Assembly: GCA_002838185.1 (NCBI GenBank)
Contig: CP017948.1
Location: 434,001-498,000, forward strand
Length of the DNA: 64,000 bases
From: Tenericutes bacterium MO-XQ
Lineage (GTDB): Bacteria > Bacillota_I > Bacilli_A > Acholeplasmatales > Acholeplasmataceae
Direction of reading: 5' to 3'
Positions 17,268 through 26,926 of this stretch are shown here, in pieces (position 1 is the stretch's first letter; every line of letters begins with the position of its first letter). The translations under genes were made by a program, and so were the position numbers. The notes beneath the pieces were generated by a model. It was given only the letters and a program-made list of their open reading frames with translations, was not told the DNA's origin and searched no databases.

Positions 17268-18221
17268 ATGAAATTAAATCAACAAATTCATCATGCTGAA
17301 TCGATCAGTAGACTTGTTGGTGTTCAAGATCGTAATCTATTAGTTTTCAAGCAATACTTAGGTGTATCAGTTTCAATTAGAGGTTCTGAAATCATTACAG
17401 ATGCTAAACCTGATATGCTTTTGCTCTTGGAAGCTATTTTTGCTGTTTTAATTAAACTAGCTGAACATCAAATACAGTTTAATGAGCGAGATGTTATGTA
17501 CATTATCAAACTTGCAGAAAAAGATGAATTAAAAGGTGTATTTGATTTATACAAACATAGAGAAAAAATATTAATTAACGATCAAGGTAAATCTATTTAT
17601 CCAAAAACGTTCAATCAAAAAGATTATATCAAAGCGATTGAATCTTTTGATCTCACTTTTGGGGTAGGTCCTGCTGGAACTGGTAAAACATATTTAGCGG
17701 TTGCTGCAGCAGTTAGAGAACTTAAATCAGGAAAAGTGAAAAAACTCATCTTAACAAGACCAGTCGTTGAAGCTGGAGAATCTCTAGGATTTTTACCTGG
17801 GGATTTAAAAGAGAAAGTAGATCCTTATTTAGTACCACTTTATGATGCTTTATATGAAATGCTGGGCGTACAAACAACGATGTCACTCTTAGAAAAAGGT
17901 GTTATTGAAATTGCACCTTTAGCTTACATGAGAGGTAGAACTTTAGAAAATGCTTGTGTGATTTTAGATGAAGCACAAAATACAACCAAAGCACAAATGA
18001 AGATGTTTTTAACAAGATTAGGGTTTGCATCAAAAATGATTGTCACAGGTGACCCATCTCAAACAGATCTTAAAAACAGTAGAGAAAGTGGACTCAATCA
18101 AGTATTAGAAATTCTTAAAGACATGGAAGATATAAGAATCATTACATTTGATAAATTAGATGTCGTCAGACATCCACTTGTACAACATATACTTGAAAGG
18201 TATGACAAACATGAAAGTTAA
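17268..18221 (+). CDS. phoH: PhoH-family ATPase
   Basis: A 317-residue protein with an N-terminal KH-like segment and a PhoH ATPase domain. Walker A is GPAGTGKTY, the Walker B region is CVILDEAQN, and sensor motif VTGDPSQTD follows. PhoH-like proteins are RNA-associated ATPases; the ybeZ-ybeY pairing links them to rRNA maturation. A TATAAT box at about 17235 and RBS AAGGAGC precede ATG 17268. It starts the conserved phoH-ybeY-cdd-era-recO cluster, and its 3' end overlaps ybeY by 11 nt. Confidence 0.92.
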   Translation: MKLNQQIHHAESISRLVGVQDRNLLVFKQYLGVSVSIRGSEIITDAKPDMLLLLEAIFAVLIKLAEHQIQFNERDVMYIIKLAEKDELKGVFDLYKHREKILINDQGKSIYPKTFNQKDYIKAIESFDLTFGVGPAGTGKTYLAVAAAVRELKSGKVKKLILTRPVVEAGESLGFLPGDLKEKVDPYLVPLYDALYEMLGVQTTMSLLEKGVIEIAPLAYMRGRTLENACVILDEAQNTTKAQMKMFLTRLGFASKMIVTGDPSQTDLKNSRESGLNQVLEILKDMEDIRIITFDKLDVVRHPLVQHILERYDKHES

Positions 18222-18633
18222 CATACATAATCAAACTAACGAAGATATAAAAGATGTCATTAAGTTAGTTAGAAAAGTATTTAAACCGATCAAAGAAAAA
18301 TTAAGCATGGAAGTTGTCTTTATTACTCAAGATGCCATTCATGAGATGAATAAAAACTTTAGACAAATAGATAGACCAACAGATGTATTAAGTTTTGTTA
18401 ATGATGATGCATCGATTAAATCATTAGGTGATATTTTTATTTCTTTAGAACAAGCACATCTTCAAGCAAAAGATTTAGGACATTCTTTTGAAAGAGAAGT
18501 TGGATTTCTAGCTGTTCACGGATATCTTCATTTAAAAGGGTATGATCATCATACACCTGAAGAAGAAAAAGAAATGACCTTCATGCAAGAAAAGATTCTA
18601 GAAAAAGCGAAGTTGAAAAGGAGTTCAAAATGA
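18211..18633 (+). CDS. ybeY: Endoribonuclease / rRNA maturation factor YbeY
   Basis: A 140-residue UPF0054 protein with the zinc-binding signature HGYLHLKGYDHH near its C-terminus and the conserved RPTDVLSF. It takes part in 16S rRNA 3' maturation and ribosome quality control. Start ATG 18211 overlaps phoH by 11 nt; an ATG at 18202 is the alternative. The stop overlaps the cdd start (ATGA), indicating translational coupling. Confidence 0.93.
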   Translation: MKVNIHNQTNEDIKDVIKLVRKVFKPIKEKLSMEVVFITQDAIHEMNKNFRQIDRPTDVLSFVNDDASIKSLGDIFISLEQAHLQAKDLGHSFEREVGFLAVHGYLHLKGYDHHTPEEEKEMTFMQEKILEKAKLKRSSK

Positions 18634-19031
18634 AACATTTAGATGAAGCAAAAAAAGCAAGAAAAAATGCATACGTCCCTTACTCACATTTTAAAGTAGG
18701 TGCTACGATTTTGTTAAAAGATGGTACTTATGTTCATGGTGCAAATATTGAAAATGCAGCATATCCACTCGCGAATTGTGCAGAAAGAAGTGCTTTATTT
18801 TCTCTTTACAGTCAAGGCTATAAAAAAGAAGATATCGTTAGCATGACAATTGTAGCAGATACTGATCATCCTGTTTCTCCTTGTGGTGCATGCAGACAAG
18901 TGATCCATGAACTTGTACCAAAAGGAACACCTATTTATTTAGCAAATCTAAAAGGTGAAATCAAAGAAACAGATCCAGATGATTTATTACCATATGCATT
19001 TGAAGAATTTGAAGGAGACAAAGATGCATAA
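18630..19031 (+). CDS. cdd: Cytidine deaminase
   Basis: A 133-residue homotetrameric-type cytidine deaminase. Zinc-binding and catalytic residues are in NCAERSALF (Cys and Glu) and SPCGACRQV (two Cys). It deaminates cytidine and deoxycytidine in pyrimidine salvage. It starts inside the ybeY stop codon (ATGA) and its 3' end overlaps era by 8 nt. Its place between ybeY and era is the ordinary Firmicutes order; dgkA, often found here, is missing. Confidence 0.95.
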   Translation: MKHLDEAKKARKNAYVPYSHFKVGATILLKDGTYVHGANIENAAYPLANCAERSALFSLYSQGYKKEDIVSMTIVADTDHPVSPCGACRQVIHELVPKGTPIYLANLKGEIKETDPDDLLPYAFEEFEGDKDA

Positions 19032-19908
19032 ATCCGGATTTATTGCAATCGTTGGTAGACCTAATGTTGGTAAATCAACATTATTAAATGCGCTCATTGG
19101 TCAAAAGGTAGCGATCATGAGTCCAAAACCACAAACAACAAGACATAGAATTACTGGTGTACTATCAGAAAATGATTATCAAATGATTTTTGTTGATACT
19201 CCAGGTATGCATAAAGGTAAAGATTTATTAAATAAAACGATTGATAAAGTTGCTGTATCAAGTCTAAGAGATGTTGATATGGTCTTATTTGTTGTGGATA
19301 GAAAGAAAACAGCAGCAGAAGGCTTTATCATGAATTATTTTAAAGGTCTAAAAAAGCCTATATTCATTGTTATTAATAAAATTGATGAGTTAAAAAGTAA
19401 AAGTGCTATAGATGAAGTTATTATGAGTTATATGGGTGACAATGATTTTGAAGGATATTTTCCTGTTTCAGCAAAAGACTTAACATATGTTGATAAAATC
19501 AAAGAAAAACTCATTGAGTATTTACCTGAAGGACCTAAGTATTTTCCACCAGAAATGAAATCTGACCAAAGTGAAACGGTCATGATGTCAGAATTGATTA
19601 GAGAAAAAATACTTTATTTTACTGAACAAGAGATTCCTCATGCGGTAGCGGTAGTTATAGAGAGCATTTATCAAAATACTGAACTGAATCAAGTAGATGT
19701 ATCTACACTCATTATCGTTGAAAGACCAACACAAAAACAAATACTGATTGGTCGTGGTGGAGAAAAAATCAAGCACATAGGCACTGAAGCTAGAAAAGAA
19801 ATCAATAAAGTTTTAGATACAAAAATCCATTTAACATTATGGGTTAAAGTCAAGAAAGACTGGAGAAATAGACCAAGTGATTTAAAAGCATTTGGATTTG
19901 GAGAATAA
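19024..19908 (+). CDS. era: GTPase Era
   Basis: A 294-residue GTPase that binds 16S rRNA near its 3' end and assists 30S assembly. G1 is GRPNVGKST, G3 DTPGMHKG, G4 NKID. The C-terminal KH domain holds QILIGRGGEKIKHIG. Start ATG 19024 (within the cdd 3' end) is preferred to an upstream in-frame start because the protein then begins HKSGFIAIVG as in Era. recO starts 3 nt after the stop. Confidence 0.95.
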   Translation: MHKSGFIAIVGRPNVGKSTLLNALIGQKVAIMSPKPQTTRHRITGVLSENDYQMIFVDTPGMHKGKDLLNKTIDKVAVSSLRDVDMVLFVVDRKKTAAEGFIMNYFKGLKKPIFIVINKIDELKSKSAIDEVIMSYMGDNDFEGYFPVSAKDLTYVDKIKEKLIEYLPEGPKYFPPEMKSDQSETVMMSELIREKILYFTEQEIPHAVAVVIESIYQNTELNQVDVSTLIIVERPTQKQILIGRGGEKIKHIGTEARKEINKVLDTKIHLTLWVKVKKDWRNRPSDLKAFGFGE

Positions 19909-19911
19909 GAC

Positions 19912-20568
19912 ATGGAAGGGTTAATTTATAAGGTTCAACCATATAAAGAATCATCTCGATTAGTTTTTGTCTATACACCTAAAGGTAAACATACATTGAT
20001 TGCCAAAGGTGCACAAAAATTAAATGATAAAACAAGAGTGATTACACAATATTTAACCCATCTGTCATTTAAAGAAAAAGAAGGGCAAACATTTTATACG
20101 CTACAAAATGCAAAATTACTAAACGAATTTTCATTAATCAAAAATGATTATCAAAAAACAAAGCACGCAGCTGTGATGCTAGAAATCATAGATGTGCTTA
20201 TGTTGGATCATGTCGATGATGATTATATATTTCATGAAGTTATTGATGCACTCAATGAACATGACATCTATGTATCTAGTTTGAGTTTCGCACTTAAAAT
20301 GTTAAAACCTTTAGGTTATGATATCAATTTATCAGCAACCGGAAAAAAGATTAAAGGTGTGAGTATTGAAAAAGGTGGCTTAGTTTATGAAAATGAGCCT
20401 TATAGCATCGATTTAGACACAAAAGATGCGATATTTCTTTTAAAACTCTATGTTTTACCTTATAATGAACATGGTATCTATGAAATAGATATATTGAAAA
20501 AAATTGAAAATTTTATTAAAAAATATTACCAATATCACATACATGTGACATTGAAACATTTAAATTAA
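19912..20568 (+). CDS. recO: DNA repair protein RecO
   Basis: A 218-residue protein with the N-terminal OB fold (GLIYKVQPYKESSRLVFVYT, KGKHTLIAKGAQK) and a helical C-domain. It loads RecA on SSB-coated DNA and anneals strands. The usual C-terminal zinc-finger cysteines are not present; the region where they would fall reads LGYDINLSATGKKIKGVSIEKGGLVYEN split over residues 135-163. Loss of the zinc site occurs in several small-genome Firmicutes. It lies between era and glyS, the normal place. Confidence 0.85.
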   Translation: MEGLIYKVQPYKESSRLVFVYTPKGKHTLIAKGAQKLNDKTRVITQYLTHLSFKEKEGQTFYTLQNAKLLNEFSLIKNDYQKTKHAAVMLEIIDVLMLDHVDDDYIFHEVIDALNEHDIYVSSLSFALKMLKPLGYDINLSATGKKIKGVSIEKGGLVYENEPYSIDLDTKDAIFLLKLYVLPYNEHGIYEIDILKKIENFIKKYYQYHIHVTLKHLN

Positions 20569-20581
20569 AGGATGTGGACAA

Positions 20582-21952
20582 ATGGTTTCATTAGACAAAA
20601 TCGTGCAATTTGCAAAAACAACAGGATATATTTATCAAGGTAGCGAACTTTATGGAGGGTTAGCTAATACTTGGGATTATGGTCCACTAGGAAGTTTATT
20701 AAAGAAAAATATTAAAGATGCTTGGATACAAAAGTTTCAAAGGGAAACACCTTATAACGTATTAGTAGACACATCTATTTTAATGAATAGCGAAGTTTGG
20801 AGAGCAAGCGGACATGTTGGAGGATTTAGTGATCCTTTAACTGAATGTAGATCATGTAATCAAAGATTTAGAGCTGATCAACTTATTGAAGCTCATGATA
20901 AAAATGTAGATCCAAATGGATGGACAACTGAAGAGATGTATGATTACTTGGTTAATCAAGAAGTTAAGTGTCCTAATTGTGGAGCACATGATTTCTTACC
21001 TATTCGTAAATTCAATATGATGTTTGAAACACATCAAGGTGTTGTTAAAGAACAAGCAGACCAAATTTATTTAAGACCTGAAACAGCACAAGGTATATTT
21101 GTTAACTTTAAGAATATTCAAAGAACAACACGTAAAAAATTACCATTTGGTGTTTGTCAAGTTGGTAAATCTTTTAGAAATGAAATTACACCAGGTAACT
21201 TTATTTTTAGAACGAGAGAATTTGAACAAATGGAATTAGAGTTCTTTGTAAAACCTGGTACTGAACTTGAATGGTTTGGTTACTGGAAAAACTATTGTAT
21301 GGATTGGCTTACAAAACTGGGATTAAACCCTGACCATTTACAGTTTGATGATCATAAACCAGAAGCGCTTAGCCATTACTCAAATGCAACCACGGATATT
21401 AGATATCAGTTTCCTTGGGGATTTGATGAACTTTGGGGAATTGCATCTCGTACAAATTACGATTTAAATGCACACCAAATACAATCAAATCAAAACCTAG
21501 AGTATTTAGATCCTGAGACAAATGAGAAATATTTACCATATGTCATTGAACCATCTGTTGGTGTTGAACGTTTAACTTTAGCATTTTTAGCTGATGCATA
21601 TGATGAAGAAACTTTAGAGTCTGGTGATATCAGACAAGTCTTAAGACTTCACCCTAAACTTGCACCTTATAAAGTTGCAGTGTTGCCACTGGTTAAAAAG
21701 TTACATGCAGAAAAAGCAGAAGAAATATATCAAATGTTATCTAAATATTTCGATGTTGTTTATGATGAAACACAAAACATCGGAAAAAGATATCGAAGAC
21801 AAGATGCCATTGGTACATATTTATGTGTAACCGTCGACCATGATACAGAAACACTTGATTCGGTAACCGTTAGAGATCGTGACTCAATGGCTCAAGATCG
21901 TATTAAAATTGCTGATTTAAAAGCTTATATCGAAGAAAAAATAGCTTACTAA
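20582..21952 (+). CDS. glyS: Glycyl-tRNA synthetase, dimeric class II type
   Basis: A 456-residue single-chain (alpha-2) enzyme of the type found in Mollicutes and low-GC Gram-positives. Class II motif 2 is seen at GKSFRNEITP and motif 3 at EPSVGVERLTLAFL. An insertion zinc knuckle with cysteines in ECRSCNQ and KCPNCG is present. The C-terminal anticodon-binding domain starts near PYKVAVLPLVKK. It charges tRNA-Gly. RBS AAAGGATGTG precedes ATG 20582. No T-box is visible in the 13-nt gap, so expression follows recO. Confidence 0.95.
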   Translation: MVSLDKIVQFAKTTGYIYQGSELYGGLANTWDYGPLGSLLKKNIKDAWIQKFQRETPYNVLVDTSILMNSEVWRASGHVGGFSDPLTECRSCNQRFRADQLIEAHDKNVDPNGWTTEEMYDYLVNQEVKCPNCGAHDFLPIRKFNMMFETHQGVVKEQADQIYLRPETAQGIFVNFKNIQRTTRKKLPFGVCQVGKSFRNEITPGNFIFRTREFEQMELEFFVKPGTELEWFGYWKNYCMDWLTKLGLNPDHLQFDDHKPEALSHYSNATTDIRYQFPWGFDELWGIASRTNYDLNAHQIQSNQNLEYLDPETNEKYLPYVIEPSVGVERLTLAFLADAYDEETLESGDIRQVLRLHPKLAPYKVAVLPLVKKLHAEKAEEIYQMLSKYFDVVYDETQNIGKRYRRQDAIGTYLCVTVDHDTETLDSVTVRDRDSMAQDRIKIADLKAYIEEKIAY

Positions 21953-21972
21953 AAAATATAAGGAGGGATTAT

Positions 21973-23706
21973 ATGGACAATAAACTCATTGAACTCATAA
22001 ATGAGAAAACACCAATCGTTGAATTGGTTTCTGAGTTTGTCTCTCTCCAAAAAGCCGGTAAAAACTATAGAGGATTATGTCCGTTCCATCAAGAAAAAAC
22101 ACCAAGTTTTTTCGTATCACCTGAAAAAAACATTTGTAAATGTTACGGATGTGGTGAAGGTGGATCACCTATAAATTTTTATCGAAAAATCAAAAACATA
22201 TCTTTTCAAGAAGCAGCTGAAGAATTAGCAGAAAAAGCTGGTGTAAAAATTGAAAAGACTGAGCGACAAAAAGACCCTTATGAATCTTTTTATCAGCTCA
22301 TGCAAGAAGTCAAAGAATTTTATAAGTTTAATTTAAAAAATAGTGAAAATGGTCAAAAAGCTCTAGATTACCTCTATAAAAGAGAATTAAGCGATGAGAT
22401 CATCAATCACTTTGACATTGGATATGCACCAGAACACTCAGATGCCCTTTATAAGCTTTTAAATGATAAAGGTTATCAAGTATCCGATATGATTAAACTA
22501 GGCGTTGTAAAGCAAAAAGATGATGGCTCATACTATGATTTATTTAGCAACAGAATCATTTTCCCAATTACAAACGCTAAAGGTAGTGTTGTTGGATTTA
22601 GTGGACGCACATTAAACCCAAAAGATACGATTAAATATGTCAATAGTCCTGAAACAGTCATATTTAAAAAAGGACAATTGCTCTATCACTTTAATGAAGC
22701 ATTATCTGAAATTAGAAAAAATAAACAAGTTGTTTTATATGAAGGATTCTTTGATGTAATTAGTTCATATAAAGCGGGTATTAAACATGGTGTTGCGACC
22801 ATGGGAACTGCACTGACCTTTGATCAGGTTAAGTTGATTAAACAATTTACAGATTCAATCATTATTGCTTATGATGGTGATGATGCTGGTGTTAAAGCAA
22901 CACTTCAAGCCATTCATCTACTTGAAAAAGTAAGATTGAAAACAGAAATCTTAACCATCCCTGAAAAAATGGACCCTGATGAGTTTATTAAAGCTTATGG
23001 GGATGAAAAATTTGAAATACTTTTTGGTGAGTATGTCAAAGATCCTTATCAGTTTAGATATGGGGTTTATAAAAAGGGTAAAGATTTATCTAATGCAAAT
23101 GATATTACAACATTTAAAAACCAAGTTTTAGAAATGTTGTCATATGCTGATCCTGCGATTCAAAACTTATATAAGAGCAGATTAGCAAAAGACTTAAATG
23201 TGACTGCAGATGCTTTTGAGATTAAGACTAAAAAACAACCGCCGATACCACAAAATGAAGTCATACCTAAAAAAGAAGTACACAAAATCTCAAATAAATT
23301 TGAAAAAGCTGAGAGATATTTGATTTATGCAATGCTTAGATCAAAACAAGATGCATCTCATATTCAAGCAAGACTCAAAACAAGTGATTTTGTTGATCAT
23401 ATTCAATCAACCATAAGAATACTTATTGATTCTTATTACAAAGAGCATGATCAATTGAATCTTGAGGAGTTTTTAGATAGCTTAACAAGTGAACAAAGAG
23501 CATTTGCACAAAGCGAGTTATTTAAAGATATCATGTGGGAAAAACAATTGGACATTGATATCACTGAGGTTGAACATTATATTAGTCTTGTTAAAACAGC
23601 GAATCTCATGAGACGTAAAACATATGTTAAAGCAACTTTAGAAAAAGAAGAATACAAGAACAATATATTATTACAAGAATTTAAAATGTTAGCGAATTTG
23701 AAATAG
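21973..23706 (+). CDS. dnaG: DNA primase
   Basis: A 577-residue primase. The N-terminal CHC2 zinc finger uses CPFHQEKTPSF and CKCYGCG. The Toprim catalytic core includes VLYEGFFDVISS and AYDGDDAG. The C-terminal helicase-binding domain has little recognisable conservation. It synthesises RNA primers at the fork. RBS AAGGAGGG; it is followed after 21 nt by rpoD, giving the classical macromolecular-synthesis operon dnaG-rpoD. Confidence 0.95.
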   Translation: MDNKLIELINEKTPIVELVSEFVSLQKAGKNYRGLCPFHQEKTPSFFVSPEKNICKCYGCGEGGSPINFYRKIKNISFQEAAEELAEKAGVKIEKTERQKDPYESFYQLMQEVKEFYKFNLKNSENGQKALDYLYKRELSDEIINHFDIGYAPEHSDALYKLLNDKGYQVSDMIKLGVVKQKDDGSYYDLFSNRIIFPITNAKGSVVGFSGRTLNPKDTIKYVNSPETVIFKKGQLLYHFNEALSEIRKNKQVVLYEGFFDVISSYKAGIKHGVATMGTALTFDQVKLIKQFTDSIIIAYDGDDAGVKATLQAIHLLEKVRLKTEILTIPEKMDPDEFIKAYGDEKFEILFGEYVKDPYQFRYGVYKKGKDLSNANDITTFKNQVLEMLSYADPAIQNLYKSRLAKDLNVTADAFEIKTKKQPPIPQNEVIPKKEVHKISNKFEKAERYLIYAMLRSKQDASHIQARLKTSDFVDHIQSTIRILIDSYYKEHDQLNLEEFLDSLTSEQRAFAQSELFKDIMWEKQLDIDITEVEHYISLVKTANLMRRKTYVKATLEKEEYKNNILLQEFKMLANLK

Positions 23707-23727
23707 AAATACTTAGGAGGAATGTTT

Positions 23728-24975
23728 GTGGATTTTGAAAAAATCATTGCACAACTAAAGAAAAAAGCTGGTAAGGATAAATTACTTAACGTATCAGATG
23801 TTGAGCCGTTTGCAAAACCAGGAAGTGAACTGTATTTTGAAATAGAACGCGGTTTACTTAATGAAGACATTGATATTGCTTTAGATGAAGAATATGAAGA
23901 TGTAGAAGTGAATCAAGAAGCCGTTGATGAAGATGACGACTTTGAGGTAGAAGAAGATGAAGATGAACCAGATGATTTATCTTTATCAGGATTAGAAGTT
24001 GAAGAAGAAGAATTGATTAATATTGATACAATTGCATCATCGATAAAAATTGATGATCCAGTACGTATGTATCTAAAAGAGATTGGTCAAATTCCTCTAC
24101 TTACACATGAACTTGAAACCAAATATGCAGTTCAAGTATCTAATGGTCGTTATGCTAAAGAACAACTTGAAGAATATCAACAAGGTATCCTAGATCTTGA
24201 AGAACAAGATGTAGAAGAACTTAAAGAAACGATTAGAATTGCTGCAGAAGCTAAAAATAAACTCGTAGAAGCCAATTATCGTTTGGTTGTATCCATTGCT
24301 AAACGTTATGTTGGTCGTGGATTATTATTCTTAGATTTAATCCAAGAAGGTAACATGGGCTTGATGAGAGCTGTTGATAAATTTGATTATGAAAAAGGAT
24401 TTAAATTCTCAACATATGCAACTTGGTGGATCAGACAAGCGATTACTCGTGCTGTAGCTGATCAAGCAAGAACCATTAGAATTCCTGTTCATATGGTTGA
24501 AACCATCAATAAGATGATTAGAATTCAAAGACAACTCATCCAAGATTTAGGTAGAGATCCATCGATTGAAGAAATTGCTGAAAAAATGGGTATTACACCA
24601 GAAAAAGTACAAAACATTCAACGTATTGCTAAAGAACCTATCTCTTTAGAAGCACATGTCGGTGAAGAAGAAGATTCATCATTAGGTGATTTTATTTCAG
24701 ACCCTAATGCACTTACACCTCATGAATATATGCTTCAAGAAATGGTTAAACAAACATTGGATGAAGTTTTAGAAACATTAACTGACCGTGAAGAAAAAGT
24801 ATTAAGATTACGTTATGGTCTATTCGATGGAAAAAACCATACACTTGAAGAAGTAGGCCGTGAATTTGGTGTTACACGTGAGCGTATTCGTCAGATTGAA
24901 GCAAAAGCTTTAAGAAAGCTTAGAAGCCCATCTAGACAAAATAAACTACGTGAATTCTATTATGGCAAGAAATAA
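23728..24975 (+). CDS. rpoD: RNA polymerase primary sigma factor (RpoD/SigA)
   Basis: A 415-residue sigma-70 group 1 factor. It has an N-terminal region 1.1-like part, a very acidic linker (residues about 50-95), then region 1.2 ([16 protein letters not shown]), region 2 ([28 protein letters not shown]), region 3 and region 4 with the [29 protein letters not shown] at 23715-23720 is 1 nt from ATG 23722 but 7 nt from GTG 23728, so GTG 23728 is the chosen start. Its TTGACA/TATAAT specificity agrees with promoters seen across this window. Confidence 0.95.
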   Translation: MDFEKIIAQLKKKAGKDKLLNVSDVEPFAKPGSELYFEIERGLLNEDIDIALDEEYEDVEVNQEAVDEDDDFEVEEDEDEPDDLSLSGLEVEEEELINIDTIASSIKIDDPVRMYLKEIGQIPLLTHELETKYAVQVSNGRYAKEQLEEYQQGILDLEEQDVEELKETIRIAAEAKNKLVEANYRLVVSIAKRYVGRGLLFLDLIQEGNMGLMRAVDKFDYEKGFKFSTYATWWIRQAITRAVADQARTIRIPVHMVETINKMIRIQRQLIQDLGRDPSIEEIAEKMGITPEKVQNIQRIAKEPISLEAHVGEEEDSSLGDFISDPNALTPHEYMLQEMVKQTLDEVLETLTDREEKVLRLRYGLFDGKNHTLEEVGREFGVTRERIRQIEAKALRKLRSPSRQNKLREFYYGKK

Positions 24976-25579
24976 AAGAATTGATCTATTAGCATCTTTA
25001 ACCAAAAACTATGATACTGTTTTAGATATTGGAACGGATCATGGATTGGTCTTAAAAAAAGCATTTCAAAAAGGATATATCAAACAAGCGATTGCAAGTG
25101 ATTTAAGGGAAGAACCCTTAAATCAAGCAAAAGCTAATTTAAAGAATTATCCAGTGTCTTTTGTATTATCAGATGGTTTTAAAGAAATTAAAGAAGATTT
25201 TGATTTAGTAATTATTGCAGGCATGGGCGCATATTTGATTACAGATATATTAGAACATGCTCCTAAAGATAAGACATATATCTTACAAGCCAATGATAAA
25301 CAAGAAGTGTTAAGAAGTTATTTAAATGAATCTGGATTTGAAATTGTTGATGAATATGTTATCCATGATAAGTTTTACTACATCATTATGATTGTAAAAG
25401 CAGGACAGATGCATTTATTAGAAGATGAATTATACTTAGGTCCAAAACTTAAATATAAACCGGAAGCAAAACCATATTATCAACACAAAGTTAAACAATA
25501 TCAAAAAATCATTAATCATGCAGATGAAATGAGACAAAAAGAATTATTGAAATTAATTAAAATATATAGTAAGCTATAA
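24962..25579 (+). CDS. trmK: tRNA (adenine(22)-N(1))-methyltransferase
   Basis: A 205-residue class I methyltransferase with SAM motif [21 protein letters not shown] and the catalytic-loop [10 protein letters not shown] characteristic of TrmK (YqfN). It makes m1A22 in tRNA. Start ATG 24962 overlaps rpoD by 14 nt; an ATG 12 nt upstream is the alternative. Position immediately after rpoD is the conserved Firmicutes arrangement. The usual following gene (Nif3-like yqfO) is absent here; a MarR regulator follows instead. Confidence 0.93.
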   Translation: MARNKRIDLLASLTKNYDTVLDIGTDHGLVLKKAFQKGYIKQAIASDLREEPLNQAKANLKNYPVSFVLSDGFKEIKEDFDLVIIAGMGAYLITDILEHAPKDKTYILQANDKQEVLRSYLNESGFEIVDEYVIHDKFYYIIMIVKAGQMHLLEDELYLGPKLKYKPEAKPYYQHKVKQYQKIINHADEMRQKELLKLIKIYSKL

Positions 25580-25647
25580 ACGATTCTTTACTAATAACCT
25601 AAAAAATTATACAATAAATTGAAGCGTTGTTTATAGGGAGGTATGAA

Positions 25648-26085
25648 ATGAAAAAAGATTATCAAACATTACAGCAGTTAGATCGTGCACTAAGACTATT
25701 TAGAAGAAGTGGTATATATGATCGTGTAAACACGAAATTAAGTGATGCAGATATCATGGTTTTATTCTGTGTTGCCTTTTGTGATATGCATCAAAAAGTG
25801 AAACTTACAGATATTTCTAAAAGATTAAAAGTCACTTTACCTGCCGTTACCCATAAAGTAAATGATTTAGTTGAAAAAAATTATGTAGAAAAGGTTCAAT
25901 CAGAAAAAGATCTTCGTGTTGTTTATATTAAATTAACAGAAGAAGGCAAAAAATATGTTGAATCTATTCGTGATGAATATTACAGTCCAATCGAACAACT
26001 TACTAAACATTTAGGTGAAGAAGACACTAAAAATTTCTTAAGAATCTTAAATAAAATTAGTGAAATTGGGAAGATTAAGGTATAA
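25648..26085 (+). CDS. MarR-family transcriptional regulator
   Basis: A 145-residue winged-helix protein with the MarR layout. HTH is at LTDISKRLKVTLPAVTHKVNDLVEKNYVEK, in segments at residues 54-82, and the beta-hairpin wing is SEKDLRVVYIKLTEEG. RBS GGGAGG (25636-25641) fits ATG 25648. No target gene is adjacent: the next gene is tRNA-Arg, so ligand and regulon are unknown. It is a single gene after a 68-nt gap from trmK. Confidence 0.85.
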   Translation: MKKDYQTLQQLDRALRLFRRSGIYDRVNTKLSDADIMVLFCVAFCDMHQKVKLTDISKRLKVTLPAVTHKVNDLVEKNYVEKVQSEKDLRVVYIKLTEEGKKYVESIRDEYYSPIEQLTKHLGEEDTKNFLRILNKISEIGKIKV

Positions 26086-26118
26086 ATTATATTTAATTGA
26101 AAAAGTCATGAAAATGTC

Positions 26119-26148
26119 TTTACATTCGGCATAGATATTTGTTATAAT
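26119..26148 (+). promoter_or_regulatory. Promoter of tRNA-Arg
   Basis: TTTACA (26119-26124) and TATAAT (26143-26148), 18-nt spacer, about 17 nt before the mature tRNA 5' end. Confidence 0.8.
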
Positions 26149-26165
26149 AACTTGTGCCGACTGAT

Positions 26166-26245
<80 letters not shown>

Positions 26246-26255
26246 ATAGAATAGC

Positions 26256-26294
26256 AACCATGAGATGACACCTAATCAGCATCTTATGGTTTTT
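26256..26294 (+). terminator. Element-supplied terminator behind tRNA-Arg
   Basis: A 12-bp stem AACCATGAGATG / CATCTTATGGTT (one G-T wobble), 12-nt loop, then a T-run. It lies inside the element immediately after attL and would end the tRNA transcript in place of the displaced host terminator at 39618. Confidence 0.85.
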
Positions 26295-26330
26295 ATTTAA
26301 TATTTATTACATTATGTGAAAGGGGGTAAC

Positions 26331-26516
26331 ATGATGAATAAAAAGAAAAAAGAAATTTCAGTGATCTCATTCATAGTATTTATCTCATTTGCTTATGGTA
26401 TATTAACCAGTTTAGATTTGATTAATACTACAGTGTTAAGTTTTATTGAGAACTTTTTCGTAGCACTTATTGTCTTATTGATAGGATTGGCTATCTATAA
26501 AGTTTTAAAAAAATAG
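26331..26516 (+). CDS. Small prophage membrane protein
   Basis: A 61-residue protein with a Lys-rich start and two hydrophobic spans (about 10-30 and 38-57), ending in IYKVLKK. No family recognised. RBS AAAGGGGG (26319-26326) fits ATG 26331; an in-frame GTG at 26316 would precede the RBS. It is convergent with the next gene, their ends abutting. As the leftmost gene near attL it could be a lysogeny-conversion or superinfection-exclusion protein, but nothing proves this. Confidence 0.55.
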   Translation: MMNKKKKEISVISFIVFISFAYGILTSLDLINTTVLSFIENFFVALIVLLIGLAIYKVLKK

Positions 26517-26762
26517 TTATTTTGATTGATGTTTTTCAATAATCGCTTTATCAAGATCTTTGCTTGTAAGGTAATAAATGATTGGACTTATAACTAATCC
26601 TAAAATAGCTTTTAACCAATCAAATACTTTTGCTCCTTCTTGTATATAGGATGCTATAAGAAATATTGAAATCATAAAAGTAAAGACGCAGAATCCTATC
26701 GTAAACTTTAGAACTGTTTTGTTTTCTAGAAAATCATAGATTTTATTTATGAGCTTACCCAT
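26517..26762 (-). CDS. Small prophage membrane protein
   Basis: An 81-residue protein with an amphipathic start (GKLINKIYDFLENK), two membrane spans (about 17-39 and 47-66) and a charged tail. RBS AAAGGA lies 7 nt before the ATG on the minus strand. It is divergent from the HTH regulator, with the operator array between them, so it is probably controlled by that regulator. Superinfection exclusion or envelope modification is possible; no homologue is recognised. Confidence 0.6.
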   Translation of the reverse strand: MGKLINKIYDFLENKTVLKFTIGFCVFTFMISIFLIASYIQEGAKVFDWLKAILGLVISPIIYYLTSKDLDKAIIEKHQSK

Positions 26763-26782
26763 ATTAAAGTCCTTTCATATCG

Positions 26783-26810
26783 TCCTGGTAACGACATAAT
26801 TTAACCAGGA
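26783..26810. promoter_or_regulatory. Candidate integrase arm-type sites, left end
   Basis: TCCTGGTAACG at 26783-26793 and the inverted ACCAGGA at 26804-26810. The same motif recurs near the right end at 39180, 39222 (11-nt exact match, inverted) and 39281, which is the layout expected of arm-type binding sites flanking an attP core. Confidence 0.45.
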
Positions 26811-26829
26811 TTAATTTTTACAAACTTTG

Positions 26830-26911
26830 ATACATTAAATAAATCAAGTTACTTTAAATATACATTAAATGTATCATCTTGTCAATAAAAAATATACATT
26901 AAATAAATCAA
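26830..26911. promoter_or_regulatory. Three-copy operator array for the divergent HTH regulator
   Basis: ATACATTAAAT occurs at 26830, 26860 and 26894, about three helical turns apart. The middle copy extends to a perfect palindrome ATACATT-A-AATGTAT; the outer two extend as ATACATTAAATAAATCAA. They fill the gap between the divergent membrane-protein gene and the HTH gene, the usual position of prophage repressor operators. Confidence 0.65.
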
Positions 26912-26926
26912 ATAGGAGGTTTTAAA

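Noticed and set aside
20569-20581. T-box riboswitch before glyS
   Set aside because: The gap after recO is only 13 nt, too short for a T-box leader.
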